Positions 51,101 through 60,432 of a stretch of DNA of 64,000 bases are shown piece by piece. Location: contig NC_134368.1 in NCBI RefSeq assembly GCF_035582795.1, positions 34,656,501-34,720,500 of the forward strand. Reading direction: 5' to 3'. The notes under the pieces are model-generated. The model saw only the letters and a program-made list of their open reading frames with translations, was not told where the DNA came from and ran no database searches. Numbering within the stretch: position 1 is the stretch's first letter; each line of letters opens with the position of its first letter. This stretch comes from Mycteria americana (taxonomy: Eukaryota; Chordata; Aves; Ciconiiformes; Ciconiidae). The position numbers were made by a program, and so were the translations under genes.

Positions 51101-53057
51101 TGGCCTTCTTGCTGTGTTGGTGGCATCCTTCATAGTTACCATTCTCCTCATCCAAAGGCAGCCTCAGAACCAGCAGAAAGTGGCCTTTATGGTGAATAAC
51201 ATACTCTCTATGTTATTCTCTAATGAGAGGTTTGGATGGATTCTAACAAATGGGAGAGGGGCAGAGAGAGAGACAGATGGTCCTTTTTCAAGCAGTCTTT
51301 CATTACTGCACTGCCACTATCGCAGGTTTTTTGGTGAAGGTAAGGGTAGCAGATGCTCACGGCTGAATCATCAGCATGTGCAGTCCAGTCCAGATCTTCT
51401 CAGGACTAGGCAAAGGGTTTCATTGCCCACAGATTGAATGTGTGACATGCACAGGAACATGGCTGCAGAAAATGGATGTACCACTGATGCTGGTGTGAAC
51501 AGCTGCTATTACAACTAGTGGATTTGGCAACACAGATCTTCTAGGTATTCCTTTAGGCGTATCCTCAAAGTGCACCTTGCTGAGACCCAAGTAATTTTAG
51601 ACCTCAATTTAAGCACTTGGAAACTGGAAAACGATTCAGAAACTGATTAGTGTGCAGTCACTTTTCTGTGTTGTGTGCAATGCTTTGGACCACAATACAG
51701 TTCACACCTCCCAGAGTATAATCCTTTCATTTTGAGCTTTTACTTTTGTTCTAAGATAAGTTATTTAATGGAGAGTATTTAATGGAAATAATGAAGTATA
51801 GTGATGAAGGTCAAGGAATCTGGTGGAGTTGGGGGAGCATTTCAGAAAGAAGGGATATATATAAAAATAGAATATTTTTAAGCTGTAGATACAGGAATTC
51901 ATTAGTATATGTTCAGCACAAACTGGAAAGTTTTTCTACACAGCCTTAGAGAATATATATTAAACATAATGTATTTTAAAAGTTTAAGATATGTAGAAAC
52001 TGGTGGTTAAACCCAGTGAAAAAGAAAATTTCACTATATTCCAATTAAAAAAAATTTTCAATTCTCTTTTAGTGATTAGATGTGTCACCTCTAGTTTGTG
52101 TTGTATTACTGAAATGTGACATGCAAGAAATTGTATTTAATACAAACGTATTAAATATTTCCTTTTAGGTTCCACTATTGCCATTTTTGCCATCATTCAG
52201 TATCCTGGTAAATATTTACTTGATGGTACAATTAAGTGGAGACACTTGGATCAGGTTTAGCTTCTGGATGGCACTTGGTAGGTACTTCTGTTCATTTCAG
52301 TCACCTCTTACGTTAGGAGTCATGAATCCCATCTTAGAACATTTGATTCTCTTCCTTTAAAAATTTGAACAAAAGTCTGTGTTTTATTAAAAGTCAGCTG
52401 ATATTTCTGATCAAAACAAGAGCATGACTCAGAAGGGGTATTTATATGCAGTCAAAATTGTAAATACAGTTCTGAGGTAATAGGAAGAATCAAAGTTAGA
52501 GGACTAGTTCCAATAAGCCACAAGTTTTTTTTCCTAATAAGTATAGCTAAAATTGTGCAGAGACCTGTTTGTAACAGCTTTCTTCCCAGTATATGAGTCA
52601 TTCTCCTTTAAGATACGGAAAATTGTATTAATTCCATCTAGACATAAATTAGAGATAGTAGTTTCCATGACCTATTAGAACATTTAATTATGCAAAAATT
52701 ATGCACTAGAATTTCCATAGAAACAGGAAAGACCTGAATCATGAGCTCTGATTCAGATACCTGAAGAAGAAACTTGTTTTGGAAAATATGTTCAGCCAGA
52801 GAGTAATACCTACTTTTTAATGCACTACTTGCCTGAAAACCCTATTAACTTTTTTTTTCCTTTTGGAAGGCTTCCTCATTTACTTTGCTTATGGCATCAG
52901 ACACAGTCTTGAAGGTCATCGTAGTGATGGAGATGACGATTCTTGTTCAGAAAATAGTGGGTTGCAAGAAAAGAACCCTGTGGAAGAAGTGGATGAACCT
53001 GAAAATGCAAATGAAAGTGATCAATTTCTTGCACATGAGAGGACAAGTGAATGTTAA
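35764..53057 (+). CDS. SLC7A2: SLC7A2, cationic amino acid transporter 2 (CAT-2), complete coding span
   Basis: This is a plasma-membrane, sodium-independent carrier for arginine, lysine and ornithine (SLC7 family, APC superfamily, predicted 14 membrane segments). In mammals it supplies arginine for nitric oxide synthase and arginase. Joined exons: 35764-36139, 37417-37572, 40886-41051, 41619-41755, 42437-42659, then either 45187-45326 or 45735-45871, then 49183-49285, 50508-50707, 51025-51191, 52169-52277 and 52870-53057. The product is 654 residues (2B-type) or 653 (2A-type), against 658/657 in human. Visible hallmarks are the [16 protein letters not shown] first membrane segment (residues 45-60), [18 protein letters not shown] (85-102) and E109 in the VTVGELW segment, equivalent to the transport-critical E107 of mouse CAT-1. 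The loop at 227-242 has three N-glycosylation sequons (N227, N234, N240), and the C-terminal tail is acidic. All junctions are GT-AG with continuous phase. The start was chosen by family alignment and the A at -3. Confidence 0.97.
37417..37572 (+). CDS. SLC7A2: SLC7A2 coding exon 2 (residues 126-178)
   Basis: It encodes [20 protein letters not shown] and the following loop and membrane segment, strongly conserved in CAT proteins. The acceptor is TTTTATGAAG|GTACATC, with a weak polypyrimidine tract. The donor is TATCAG|GTAAGA. Phase is 1 in, 1 out. Confidence 0.95.
40886..41051 (+). CDS. SLC7A2: SLC7A2 coding exon 3 (residues 178-233)
   Basis: It encodes [20 protein letters not shown], the next membrane segment and the start of the extracellular loop ([17 protein letters not shown]). 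The acceptor is TTTTATAG|GTCTC and the donor ACAGA|GTAATT. It contains sequon N227-L-T. Confidence 0.95.
41566..41585. repeat. (AAT)n microsatellite in SLC7A2 intron
   Basis: About seven AAT units end 33 bases before the splice junction at 41619. They lie immediately upstream of the polypyrimidine tract. Confidence 0.95.
41619..41755 (+). CDS. SLC7A2: SLC7A2 coding exon 4 (residues 233-279)
   Basis: It encodes the rest of the glycosylated loop ([13 protein letters not shown], sequons N234 and N240) and the [20 protein letters not shown] membrane segment. The acceptor is TTCTTTGTAG|GAATTG and the donor AACTG|GTATAG. An AAT repeat (41566-41585) lies just before the polypyrimidine tract, and a TG/TA-rich run follows the donor. 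The loop is one residue longer than in human, which shifts downstream numbering by +1. Confidence 0.95.
42437..42659 (+). CDS. SLC7A2: SLC7A2 coding exon 5 (residues 279-353)
   Basis: It encodes [20 protein letters not shown], then [20 protein letters not shown] and the [20 protein letters not shown] membrane segment, near-identical to mammalian CAT-2. The acceptor is CCTTTTTTCAG|GAGAAG and the donor ACAAG|GTAAAG. It ends two bases into a serine codon, the phase shared by both alternative exons that follow. Confidence 0.96.
45187..45326 (+). CDS. SLC7A2: SLC7A2 alternative exon, CAT-2B type (residues 353-400)
   Basis: This is the first of two mutually exclusive exons, 140 bases long. It encodes [20 protein letters not shown] and then [20 protein letters not shown], the counterpart of the inducible, high-affinity CAT-2B segment (like CAT-1). 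The acceptor is TTTTTACTCAG|TCTTC and the donor GTAGCAG|GTGAGA. It carries K370 (codon 45236-45238) where human CAT-2B has E369, and S382 (codon 45272-45274) where human has N381. Both are positions reported to set affinity. It is one codon longer than the 2A-type exon, as in mammals. Confidence 0.95.
45541..45635 (+). promoter_or_regulatory. C/A-rich tract in the intron between the alternative exons
   Basis: Nearly 95 bases consist of A and C with very few T, in repeated ACCAAA, CCTAAACC and CAACC units, ending about 100 bases before the 2A-type exon. CA-rich intronic RNA is a known binding substrate of hnRNP L-type splicing factors. A role in exon choice is inference only. Confidence 0.35.
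45735..45871 (+). CDS. SLC7A2: SLC7A2 alternative exon, CAT-2A type (residues 353-399)
   Basis: This is the second mutually exclusive exon, 137 bases, 408 bases after the first. It encodes [20 protein letters not shown] and then [20 protein letters not shown], the counterpart of the low-affinity, liver-type CAT-2A segment. It carries R370, equivalent to human R369, at codon 45784-45786. The acceptor is TTTTTCTGTTCTAG|TCTTC and the donor CTCTG|GTAAGC. Entry and exit phases equal those of the 2B-type exon, so either can be used. Using both, or neither, shifts the frame and soon meets a stop. Confidence 0.95.
48231..48274. repeat. 19-bp direct repeat
   Basis: GACCACATATATTTCAAAT occurs at 48231-48249 and 48256-48274, with a period of 25, inside the intron after the alternative exons. 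Confidence 0.85.
49078..49142 (+). mobile_element. CR1 LINE 3' end fragment beside a splice acceptor
   Basis: About 65 bases match the 3' terminus of CR1, with ACGGTTGGACTCGATGATC followed by CTTTTCCAACC and ending in degenerate TTCTATGG / TTCTATG units. A stretch of about 43 bases is identical to the reverse complement of the CR1 copy at 10697-11370, so both belong to the same subfamily. The fragment ends about 40 bases before the constitutive SLC7A2 exon at 49183. Confidence 0.92.
49183..49285 (+). CDS. SLC7A2: SLC7A2 coding exon after the alternative pair (residues 400-434)
   Basis: It encodes [20 protein letters not shown] followed by [14 protein letters not shown], a conserved membrane pair. 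The acceptor is CTTTTCTTTTTTAG|CTATAA and the donor CTTAG|GTGAGT. If joined directly to the exon ending at 42659, it would read into a TGA after seven codons. Confidence 0.95.
50508..50707 (+). CDS. SLC7A2: SLC7A2 coding exon (residues 434-501), large cytoplasmic loop
   Basis: It encodes [20 protein letters not shown] and a polar loop ending in [15 protein letters not shown]. This is the most divergent part of CAT-2 between birds and mammals, but its length is close to human. The acceptor is TTTTATGCATAG|GTACC and the donor CTTAG|GTAAGT. Confidence 0.94.
51025..51191 (+). CDS. SLC7A2: SLC7A2 coding exon (residues 501-556)
   Basis: It encodes two membrane segments ([18 protein letters not shown], then [19 protein letters not shown]) and the conserved [13 protein letters not shown] at the exon end. 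The acceptor is TTTTTCACACAG|CTTTC and the donor TTTATG|GTGAAT, in phase 0. This region belongs to the C-terminal domain characteristic of CAT proteins. Confidence 0.95.
52169..52277 (+). CDS. SLC7A2: SLC7A2 coding exon (residues 557-593)
   Basis: It encodes [20 protein letters not shown] followed by [17 protein letters not shown], one membrane segment plus the start of the last. The acceptor is TTTCCTTTTAG|GTTCC and the donor GCACTTG|GTAGGT. Confidence 0.95.
52870..53057 (+). CDS. SLC7A2: SLC7A2 last coding exon and stop (residues 593-654)
   Basis: It encodes [17 protein letters not shown], the end of the last membrane segment, then a cytoplasmic tail rich in D/E and S ([12 protein letters not shown]...) ending RTSEC, then TAA at 53055-53057. 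Human ends in the similar EKTSEF. The acceptor TTTTTTTTCCTTTTGGAAG|GC is unusual in having GGA between the pyrimidine tract and AG, but no other AG keeps the phase. Confidence 0.94.
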
Positions 53058-54636
53058 TCTATGCAAACGTACAAGTCTTTTAAACCTATAATTGACGTTT
53101 TACTTGTGGACTGAAATTTCAAAAGCTTTCTGCCAACATTGTGCCTCTTGAAAGTGTTTACTGCAAGGCCTGGCTGATATTTTGGACAAGCTGCTAATCC
53201 ATCTTCATCATTTCAGAACTGACAGCATGGAGATTAAATTAAAAAACAAACGAGAAGTACCCTTTGGCAAGCAAAAATTTGGATGCATTGTTTGAACTGT
53301 CATCCAAAATCACTGGCAATCACAAAATATGAAGAATTGTAGAACTGCCTGCAAGAAGTTCTGAATATTTGACACTGCATTGTGAACACAAGTGCCTTTC
53401 GTACCTTCTCCTTATCTCTGTTACATGTGTTGGTCACAATCTAATACCTCTCTTCCTTCTACAGAAGTAATTCTCACAGGAGATAAATTGCAGACAGGGC
53501 TGGAAAGTATTTGCAAAATGAATGGTAATTGTACAGATGTGATACTTTGCAAAAAGTAGAGGATCATGTATTTATAGAAAAAGAAATAATTGCTTACCTT
53601 TACTAATCAGTAGTCATGGAAAACTCAAACAGTAAAGATACTTCAAAGGCTTTTAGTCCCTCTAAATAGTATTCAAGATTTCTACTTATGTGAATTCCTT
53701 TTCTTTCAGAGATGCTGTGTGTATAAAACAATACTCCCAAGAGGAGCTATGTTGTTTTCTGCAAAAGCATCTGGGAAATAACCTGTTGGTCACAGTATTG
53801 ACAGTGACATTCGTATGTGATTTAGCAAGTATTGTGCTTTTTATTTCAGAAGGGCCAGGATTTTATCCCTGACTACATAATTTGGTACTTACATACAGCA
53901 GTCATCAAGTTTTCCTCCTTACTACTCATTTATTCCTCCTATACTTTCTTCTCCTTTATCATGTGCCAGAGCTCATATTTCTGAGATTAGTTGTTACACA
54001 TTGCTTCTCCTCAAAAAAATTAACACACAAAATCCCAGCTGCCTTTGCAGATTAAAGGGGAGGTTAAAAAACCAGAAGCCTAGGCTTTGGAAAAAATACT
54101 CGTCAAAACAGTATTTCAGCACTTCACTAAGCCTTAAACATACATTAGCACAGCAGTTTTTCATGAGCCAAGCCTACATCCACAAATCCATTCATGTGGG
54201 TAGGCTGTCCAAATGCTAATTTATGTAAAGAACCAAATTGTTGCAGCAGTGCTGGGTGAACAATTATTTTAAAGCTAGTGAAAATGCAAACTGTTCTTCT
54301 TTCAACATAAAAGTCATGTTACCTGTCAAAGGTGCCCAGATATTTTAACACTTTTTCTCATTAAGTAGTAGGCTCAAGTGCCATGAAGGATTCCACAATA
54401 TAAAGTTATTTTGCAAGAATGTATTTATAAAAATAACTTCCCTAAAGTAAGAACTGTCATGGACTTTGTCATGGAGAGTTGCAATCTGTTGACGGTACTA
54501 AATCGTTGGTATTAATCTCTGTTGTTAGGTGTAAAAACTTCAGATCCTGTGAGAGCTATGTTGGTTGACAGTGAAAAGCACCTTACTTTTTATAATAGCT
54601 GGAATTTCACCAAAAAAAGAAAAAAAAAAGGAAAAA

Positions 54637-54642
54637 AATAAA
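54637..54642 (+). terminator. SLC7A2: Candidate early polyadenylation signal
   Basis: AATAAA lies within an A-rich run (54610-54642) and is followed by a TCTCTCTCTCC tract and a T-rich stretch. It would give a 3' UTR of about 1.6 kb. The A-rich surroundings also make it a likely internal-priming artefact site in cDNA data. Confidence 0.35.
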
Positions 54643-57557
54643 CTAGTTAGGCTGCTTCTCTCTCTCTCCTGTTCTTTTTCACAGCAATATAGATTCACGC
54701 TTTTTAATCTTAAAACGACTTCTGTTGTTGTAAGAGAGTAGCGTGCCTAAATGTTGAAGGGCAGAAGGACAAGTGCTTCTTGATAGAGAACCCTGCTATG
54801 AGCCGACATCCCACCGTGGAGCAGGTGTGAGGTTTTCAGCCTGATCCTTTCTTCTCAGCTTGAACTGGGAGGAGAGGGTCCTGCAGTGCTGGCAGCAGCG
54901 AGTGGATAGATGTGTGCTGTTGCACCAGTGGCCTCTACTGGCTACTCAGAGTTAGGAGTAGCAATCTGATAATAAGAGGCATGCAATGGGTAAAACATCC
55001 ACCTCTTAACTGAGGTTCCAGCGTATACATCCTCTAACTGCAACTGCTGTTGTCCTAAGGACCGTTGTTCTAGCGACTGGTGGTCCTTAAAAATGGATGG
55101 GACACAGAGGATGAGGAGAAACTATAGGGTAGGTGGCAATGGGATACTGTTTTGTAATATATCCTAATCCATCCAGAATTGATTGTAAGTTATAGCCACT
55201 TTTTTCCACAATTCATTATCGTTTTACAAATGCCATTAAAGAAAGACTCAAATCTCATATTAGACTAATACAAGTAGATGCTATGCTAAGTAAATATTTG
55301 GTTGATAGGAATGATAGGAATTCTCAGGGCAGTTCCTAGATGTACTGATAATTTTCAATACCTCTATTCAGTGAATGAAAGAGCTGGCTATGTCAGTTGG
55401 ATCTGCTATTTTAATTGTACTTCTCAACTGGGGCCCATTTTTATCCCCAAAATGACAAAAGAACTATATGTTCTTATTTGAAATATTAGAAATTTAAGAC
55501 TTTCCAGGCTCTTGAAAGGAATCCAATATAGTAATTCTTAGATATGTCAAAACAAAGGTTCTATTTATAAGTAACCAAAAATTGAGTAAATGAATGTGTG
55601 TTGTGTTGGTCTTAATCCCCCAAGTATTTGAAATAGAGAAGCCGATGCTTTTCCTGATCAGCTGCAACTCTGTCAAGAGCATGGCTTCTTCAGTGGTTAT
55701 ACTTTCAGAGGACATTCTTAACCTGTCTTGCCCAGTACTCTTAAATCCTCAGCTGCAAAAAATGCCATTGCTGTGGGAGCGAGTCAGCAGTGCTCAGGCA
55801 AAGCTTTTGCATGATGTCTTTACAAGCCTACAGTGAAACACAGCTCTTTTCAAATTCCTTACACATCTCGGTGTGTGAGAAGCAGAGACTTACTTTTTTC
55901 TATGGTTGCTGATGCCACAGAGCAGGCAAGCCAGGCTCCCAAGATGCAAACTGCTGCTGTTCTGTGATGTGCAAGGAAGATCCCATTCCCTCCCAAGGCC
56001 ATCATATAGAACGTATGTGTGCACGCCTGTCTATATGTTTGCATCTGTCTGACATTAGCCCATAGTGATTTTGATGTACTGATTAAAATAATTTCTATAC
56101 TGCACTGGAATTTTCCTTTGAAGGGATACTGTCAATATAATAAACTTCTGACTAAAGCAGGTGTTAGCTAAGGCTTCTGGAGATAGAGAAAATGAATTTT
56201 CCAGCTTATTTACCTAATGGATGTGTCAGCACTTTGTATATTGACAGTTTGCCCTTTCATTTGTATGAATATGCCTCCCCCTTTGTTAGAGAAATTAATT
56301 ATATAAAAATAAAAGAATGTGCCTGTACTAATGTTGCTAAGGGAGATGGGAGCAGCTGCGGCACAGGAACTATACACTTAACTAATGAGATTTATATCTC
56401 ATATCTAATGAAATTAAAGGAAAGTCATTGTATTCTTGGTTGCTTCAACTGCGCTAAGCTTATTTATATGTGTGTATAGATAAAGTCATTAGTAGTCAGC
56501 AGCTGAGTAAGAACACAACAAGCCAGAAGTAAGATATTTATGCTAATTTTGGTATGCATTTGTATATGCAATCTTGAAATTCCAGATGCTTTAGTGGGAC
56601 TTTGCAGGAGCAGGCCATGTGAAGGACAGCCCCGCTAGTCCTTGTACAGGAGCCATGTATGAAACAAATCCTGGTTTTGTTCTCGCGTTTGCTGTATGTC
56701 CGTATTTGCTGAGAGAGCAGCTGAAAGCACAAGTCCAGCGGAATTAAATCGTTGTTATTTTTTAACATAGTTGTTGATATTGTAAATTGTTCTGTGCAAA
56801 TAATAATGGTATGTGTTAATACAAATTATCTATTATTAGAGGTAGCTTATTGTTTTTTTCTTCCTTTGTAGAAAAAAATCATCCAAAAACTTTATTTTTG
56901 TTGGTACATTCTGTATGTGCTTTTAGATAGAGGAATTATTCTTATCTAGTTGGTTTTAAGAAAGTAAGCCAAAGCATATTTAAGGGAGAACAAATAAATC
57001 TTTTTGTTCTGAGGGATAAGAGGTAAGATAACATTTCTGTATAATTCATGTTAACTGAAGTGATTTTCTTGTGGTATTCCAGTCCTAATTCTACAATAGG
57101 AAATTTTATGATGTATCTTAGATGTCATTGTCTGTTATCCTGGATAAAACTATTCTGTTAATAATAGTATGCTTTTTCCTGCACAACAAATGCCAGTTAG
57201 ATTCCTGAAATCTGTCATATTATGTTTATGTCACCGTGTGTTAAAGCCATTTATATTACCTGCTGTTAGAGAATTATCAGTAATACATGTCAATAGTAGT
57301 GATAGAGGATTACTTATATACTTACTTAGGAATTTAACTATGCCATCCAGAAACTTCAAATGATACAATGAATTTAGAGGCAAAACTTGGTGAAGCTTAA
57401 ATGTATATTCTGTATTTTAATAGATGATAAATGTACAAGTATAGCCACCTTTCCCCCAAAATTTATGCAAAGAAATATATATTTTTAAGAAATAAAAGGC
57501 ATACTGTTTTCATGGAGGTTTTAATAAGTGCCAATATCAGATGTGCCGTAAGCACAT

Positions 57558-57586
57558 CTTTCAAGATATTCAGCACATCTTGAAAG
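57558..57586 (+). repeat. Perfect 10-bp hairpin in the 3' UTR
   Basis: CTTTCAAGAT at 57558-57567 is followed by a 9-base spacer and the exact reverse complement ATCTTGAAAG at 57577-57586. Flanking GCACATCT copies also repeat. It would fold as a stem-loop in the RNA. Confidence 0.7.
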
Positions 57587-58715
57587 CTGAACAACCTGGG
57601 TGAAATCCATGACAGTGCAGGAAATCTGTGTGGGACTGTGCAATCGTTTTAATCAGGTGTGATGCCTTTGACATTGAGGTGCATTTTGTACAGTAGGAAT
57701 TTAATTCACATGATGGCTGGCATGTGTTACTTGATTACATAAAAAAGAAAATAAAAGCACTTTTTAATGCTCTTGGGCCCCAGTTCTTCCTAGACTTGCC
57801 AGGAAGTTTGTACAAATTACAGTACGCTCATTGGAAGCACTGGGATTACTCAGTGTTAGGCAAATACATATTTTACAGAAAGATCAGGTGGTATTTCATA
57901 TAGTGTAGGATCTTTGTATTTGTTTTTAATTTCCTGTACCTTTAGTATTTCTTTCTGGTATATGTTTTGAGGACCTCTGCATTTTTAATAGTTGGACCTT
58001 TCCAAAGATAAATACAATGTCTTTACCATCTCCATTTGATTTTAGAAATCAAACTCCTTAACATTAGCTAAGTCAAAGGATTTCTGTGCGTAGACATGTA
58101 TTACAAAGAAATATGTATATATATCATTATTTTTATTGTCAGTTGGACAAATTGTGTTGTCTTTGTATGTTTTCATTGAGCCTTGTGCCAGGTAAACTCC
58201 AGCTTCACCAGCACAACTTTAATTGGAGTCAGGACAAAGGATAAAAGGATTTGAATGTTTAGGAGGGCTTTTTTCTTTTGTGTTACCAGAAAGTAAAGCA
58301 TGAAATATGTGTTACATATCTTTAAAGATAGTTATGTGTGCATCATTTTAAAAAACATTAGTGTTCATACCCATTTTAACTTTTCCTTTTGTTCATACGT
58401 ACATTGTAGTGATTATGTCTGTATTATAAGCTGCTGAGCATTTAAAATGTAGATAGAATGATTATGATGCAACTTAAACTACAAATTTGTATTTCTTTAA
58501 AGTGCTCTACCAAAATGAAGTCTTGAATTTTTATGAATGTAAAAATGCTTATATTTAAGAATATGGTGCTTGTTTTTTCACTTTTACAATAGAATTGTAA
58601 TCAGCGATATTTTTAGTTACCTTAGTTCCAAATTCTGATGGAAATTACATTGCTCTTCATTTACTGTAAAATGTGCTTCACGGGATAACATTGTGCATTT
58701 GTTCCGTATTTTTTA

Positions 58716-58721
58716 AATAAA
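58716..58721 (+). terminator. SLC7A2: Candidate main polyadenylation signal of SLC7A2
   Basis: AATAAA at 58716-58721 is followed within 40 bases by U/G-containing sequence. It is the last canonical hexamer in the transcript direction close to the expected long-form 3' UTR length (about 5.7 kb). Cleavage near 58735-58745 is predicted, not observed. Confidence 0.55.
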
Positions 58722-59844
58722 GCTGAGTATCACTCGTATGTACTCATACAACAGCTTTAACTTTAACCACCACTATAGTTTTAGTAAACACTAAAATAAT
58801 ATTGTGACTTGATAACCATTAGTGTGTCAGATATCTCATGTCATGACATTATACAAACCATAACTCATTTTAAATAAATAACGTGATAGCTCATATGGAT
58901 TTTATAGAGGGCAAAAAAACCAACCATATTTTATGTTTAAATCTTGTGTTTTCCAGTGGTCTGGAGATGGGGATAGTAGCAGCATTTGTTTCATACTTGC
59001 TTCCAAGCACTCAAGAAGTCACTGAAATAGAGAATAACACCCTTTGATTTGGGCATTTTGTCTTACAGTGCCAAACCAGAGATGATGTTAGGTTTGATTT
59101 CCAGAGGGAGTGAGTAGCCCTCGGCGTTCATGGTGCTCAACTTTCTGAAGCACCAAGCCTTGTCCTGGCAGCATCCAACCTCAGAGTTGGATGGATAAAC
59201 TCACTGTTGTCTCCTTTGTCCCTTTTTGGAAAACAAACAAACAAAAAACAAAACCCCAAAAAACCTCCCTTCCTCAACATTGAACAGTACTGTGAGTATA
59301 TCAGGAGAATGAAAGCCTGAGTCTGGGCAATGGATAACAATAGCCTTGACGCTGAGAACCACACTCCCAGTGTGTTATCATCTGGCACTGTTTTTAAAGA
59401 CATTTGGGCAGTCATCTTTGTTCACAGACTTAAGAGTAGCTATGACTTTGGGTTTTTTTCTGAGGTATACTGCAACTCTTTTATGTAATTCCTTAAAATT
59501 TTTCAGATTATTAACAATCACCTTATCATACACACAGATTTACTAAGACTGATCTTGAAAAGCTTGGTCCCGTGAAGCAGTGGGAATATGGCCACTGATT
59601 TAAATGAGGACAAGAGTCATTCTGCAAGTATCACATTGACCTGAAAATATGTATTTAAGCTATCAGTTTACTCATGTGGAGAACTGGGGTCGTTACATGT
59701 AGGTTTACATTAGTTCTTCTGATGACTGTAAATGAAAATGTAACTAGTTTTTTGTGCATATCCATTTAAAACTAGGAAACTTAAAATTCATAAAATCACT
59801 TTCTTCATTGTATATCTATATAGGAAAAAGGTGTATATGTCAGC

Positions 59845-59849
59845 TTAAA
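59845..59849. repeat. Left target-site duplication of the solo LTR
   Basis: TTAAA directly precedes the LTR end TGTTGTGG and is repeated exactly at 60428-60432. Confidence 0.85.
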
Positions 59850-60427
59850 TGTTGTGGTTTAGCCCCAGTCAGTAATTAAGCACCACATGGCCGCTGGTTC
59901 ACCCGCCCCCCGCAGTGGGATCCAGGAGAGAATCAGAAGAGCAAAAGTAAGAAAACTCATGGGTTGAGATAAGAACAGTTTAATAATTGGAAAAACAACA
60001 ACAACAAAAAAATAAATTGTAATGAGAAGGAAAACAACAAGAGAGATGAACAAAACCCAGGGGAAAAAAAAAAAAACCAGTGATACAACCGCTCACCACC
60101 CGCCGACCGATGCCCAGCCAGTCCCCGAGCAGCAATCACTCCCCCCAGCCAACTCCCCCCGGTTTCTATGCTAAGCATGACGTCATATGGTATGGAATAG
60201 CCCTTTGGCCAGTTTGGATCAACTATCCTGGCTGTGCCCCCTCCCAGTTTCTTGTGCACCCGGCAGAGCATGGGAAGCTGAAAAATCCTTGATTTAGTGT
60301 AAGCACCACTTAGCAACAACTGCAACATCAGTGTGTTATCAATATTATTCTCATACTAAATCCAAAACACAGCACTATACCAGCTACTAGGAAGAAAATG
60401 AACTCTATCCCAGCCAAAACCAGGACA
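59850..60427 (-). mobile_element. Solo LTR of an avian endogenous retrovirus, minus orientation
   Basis: This is a 578-bp element with TG...CA ends. On the minus strand it starts TGTCCTGGTTTTGGCTGGG and ends GGCTAAACCACAACA. Orientation is set by an ATTAAA polyadenylation signal followed by the conserved CTTATCTCAACCCATGAG segment, read on the minus strand. It is flanked by a perfect 5-bp duplication (TTAAA), as expected from integrase. No internal retroviral sequence adjoins it, so it is a recombined single LTR without coding capacity. The open frames inside it (for example 59957-60328 minus) are not genes. A 5-bp duplication fits ERVL-like or some gamma-type avian elements; I do not assign the class firmly. 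Confidence 0.92.
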
Positions 60428-60432
60428 TTAAA
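60428..60432. repeat. Right target-site duplication of the solo LTR
   Basis: TTAAA directly follows the LTR end CAGGACA and is identical to 59845-59849. Confidence 0.85.

Larger units (their letters stand above)
53058..58740 (+). other. SLC7A2: SLC7A2 long 3' UTR
   Basis: From the TAA to about 58740 there is no other gene-like signal. AATAAA hexamers occur at 54637, 56308, 56993, 57491, 57750 and 58716. Mammalian CAT-2 messages come in short and long forms that differ in 3' UTR length, so use of both an early and the last signal is plausible. The region is AU-rich with scattered ATTTA motifs. It contains a 10-bp perfect hairpin at 57558-57586. The far end is set by the last hexamer and is inferred. 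Confidence 0.7.

Noticed and set aside
59957..60328. 123-codon minus-strand frame
   Set aside because: It lies wholly inside the solo LTR, which has no coding function.
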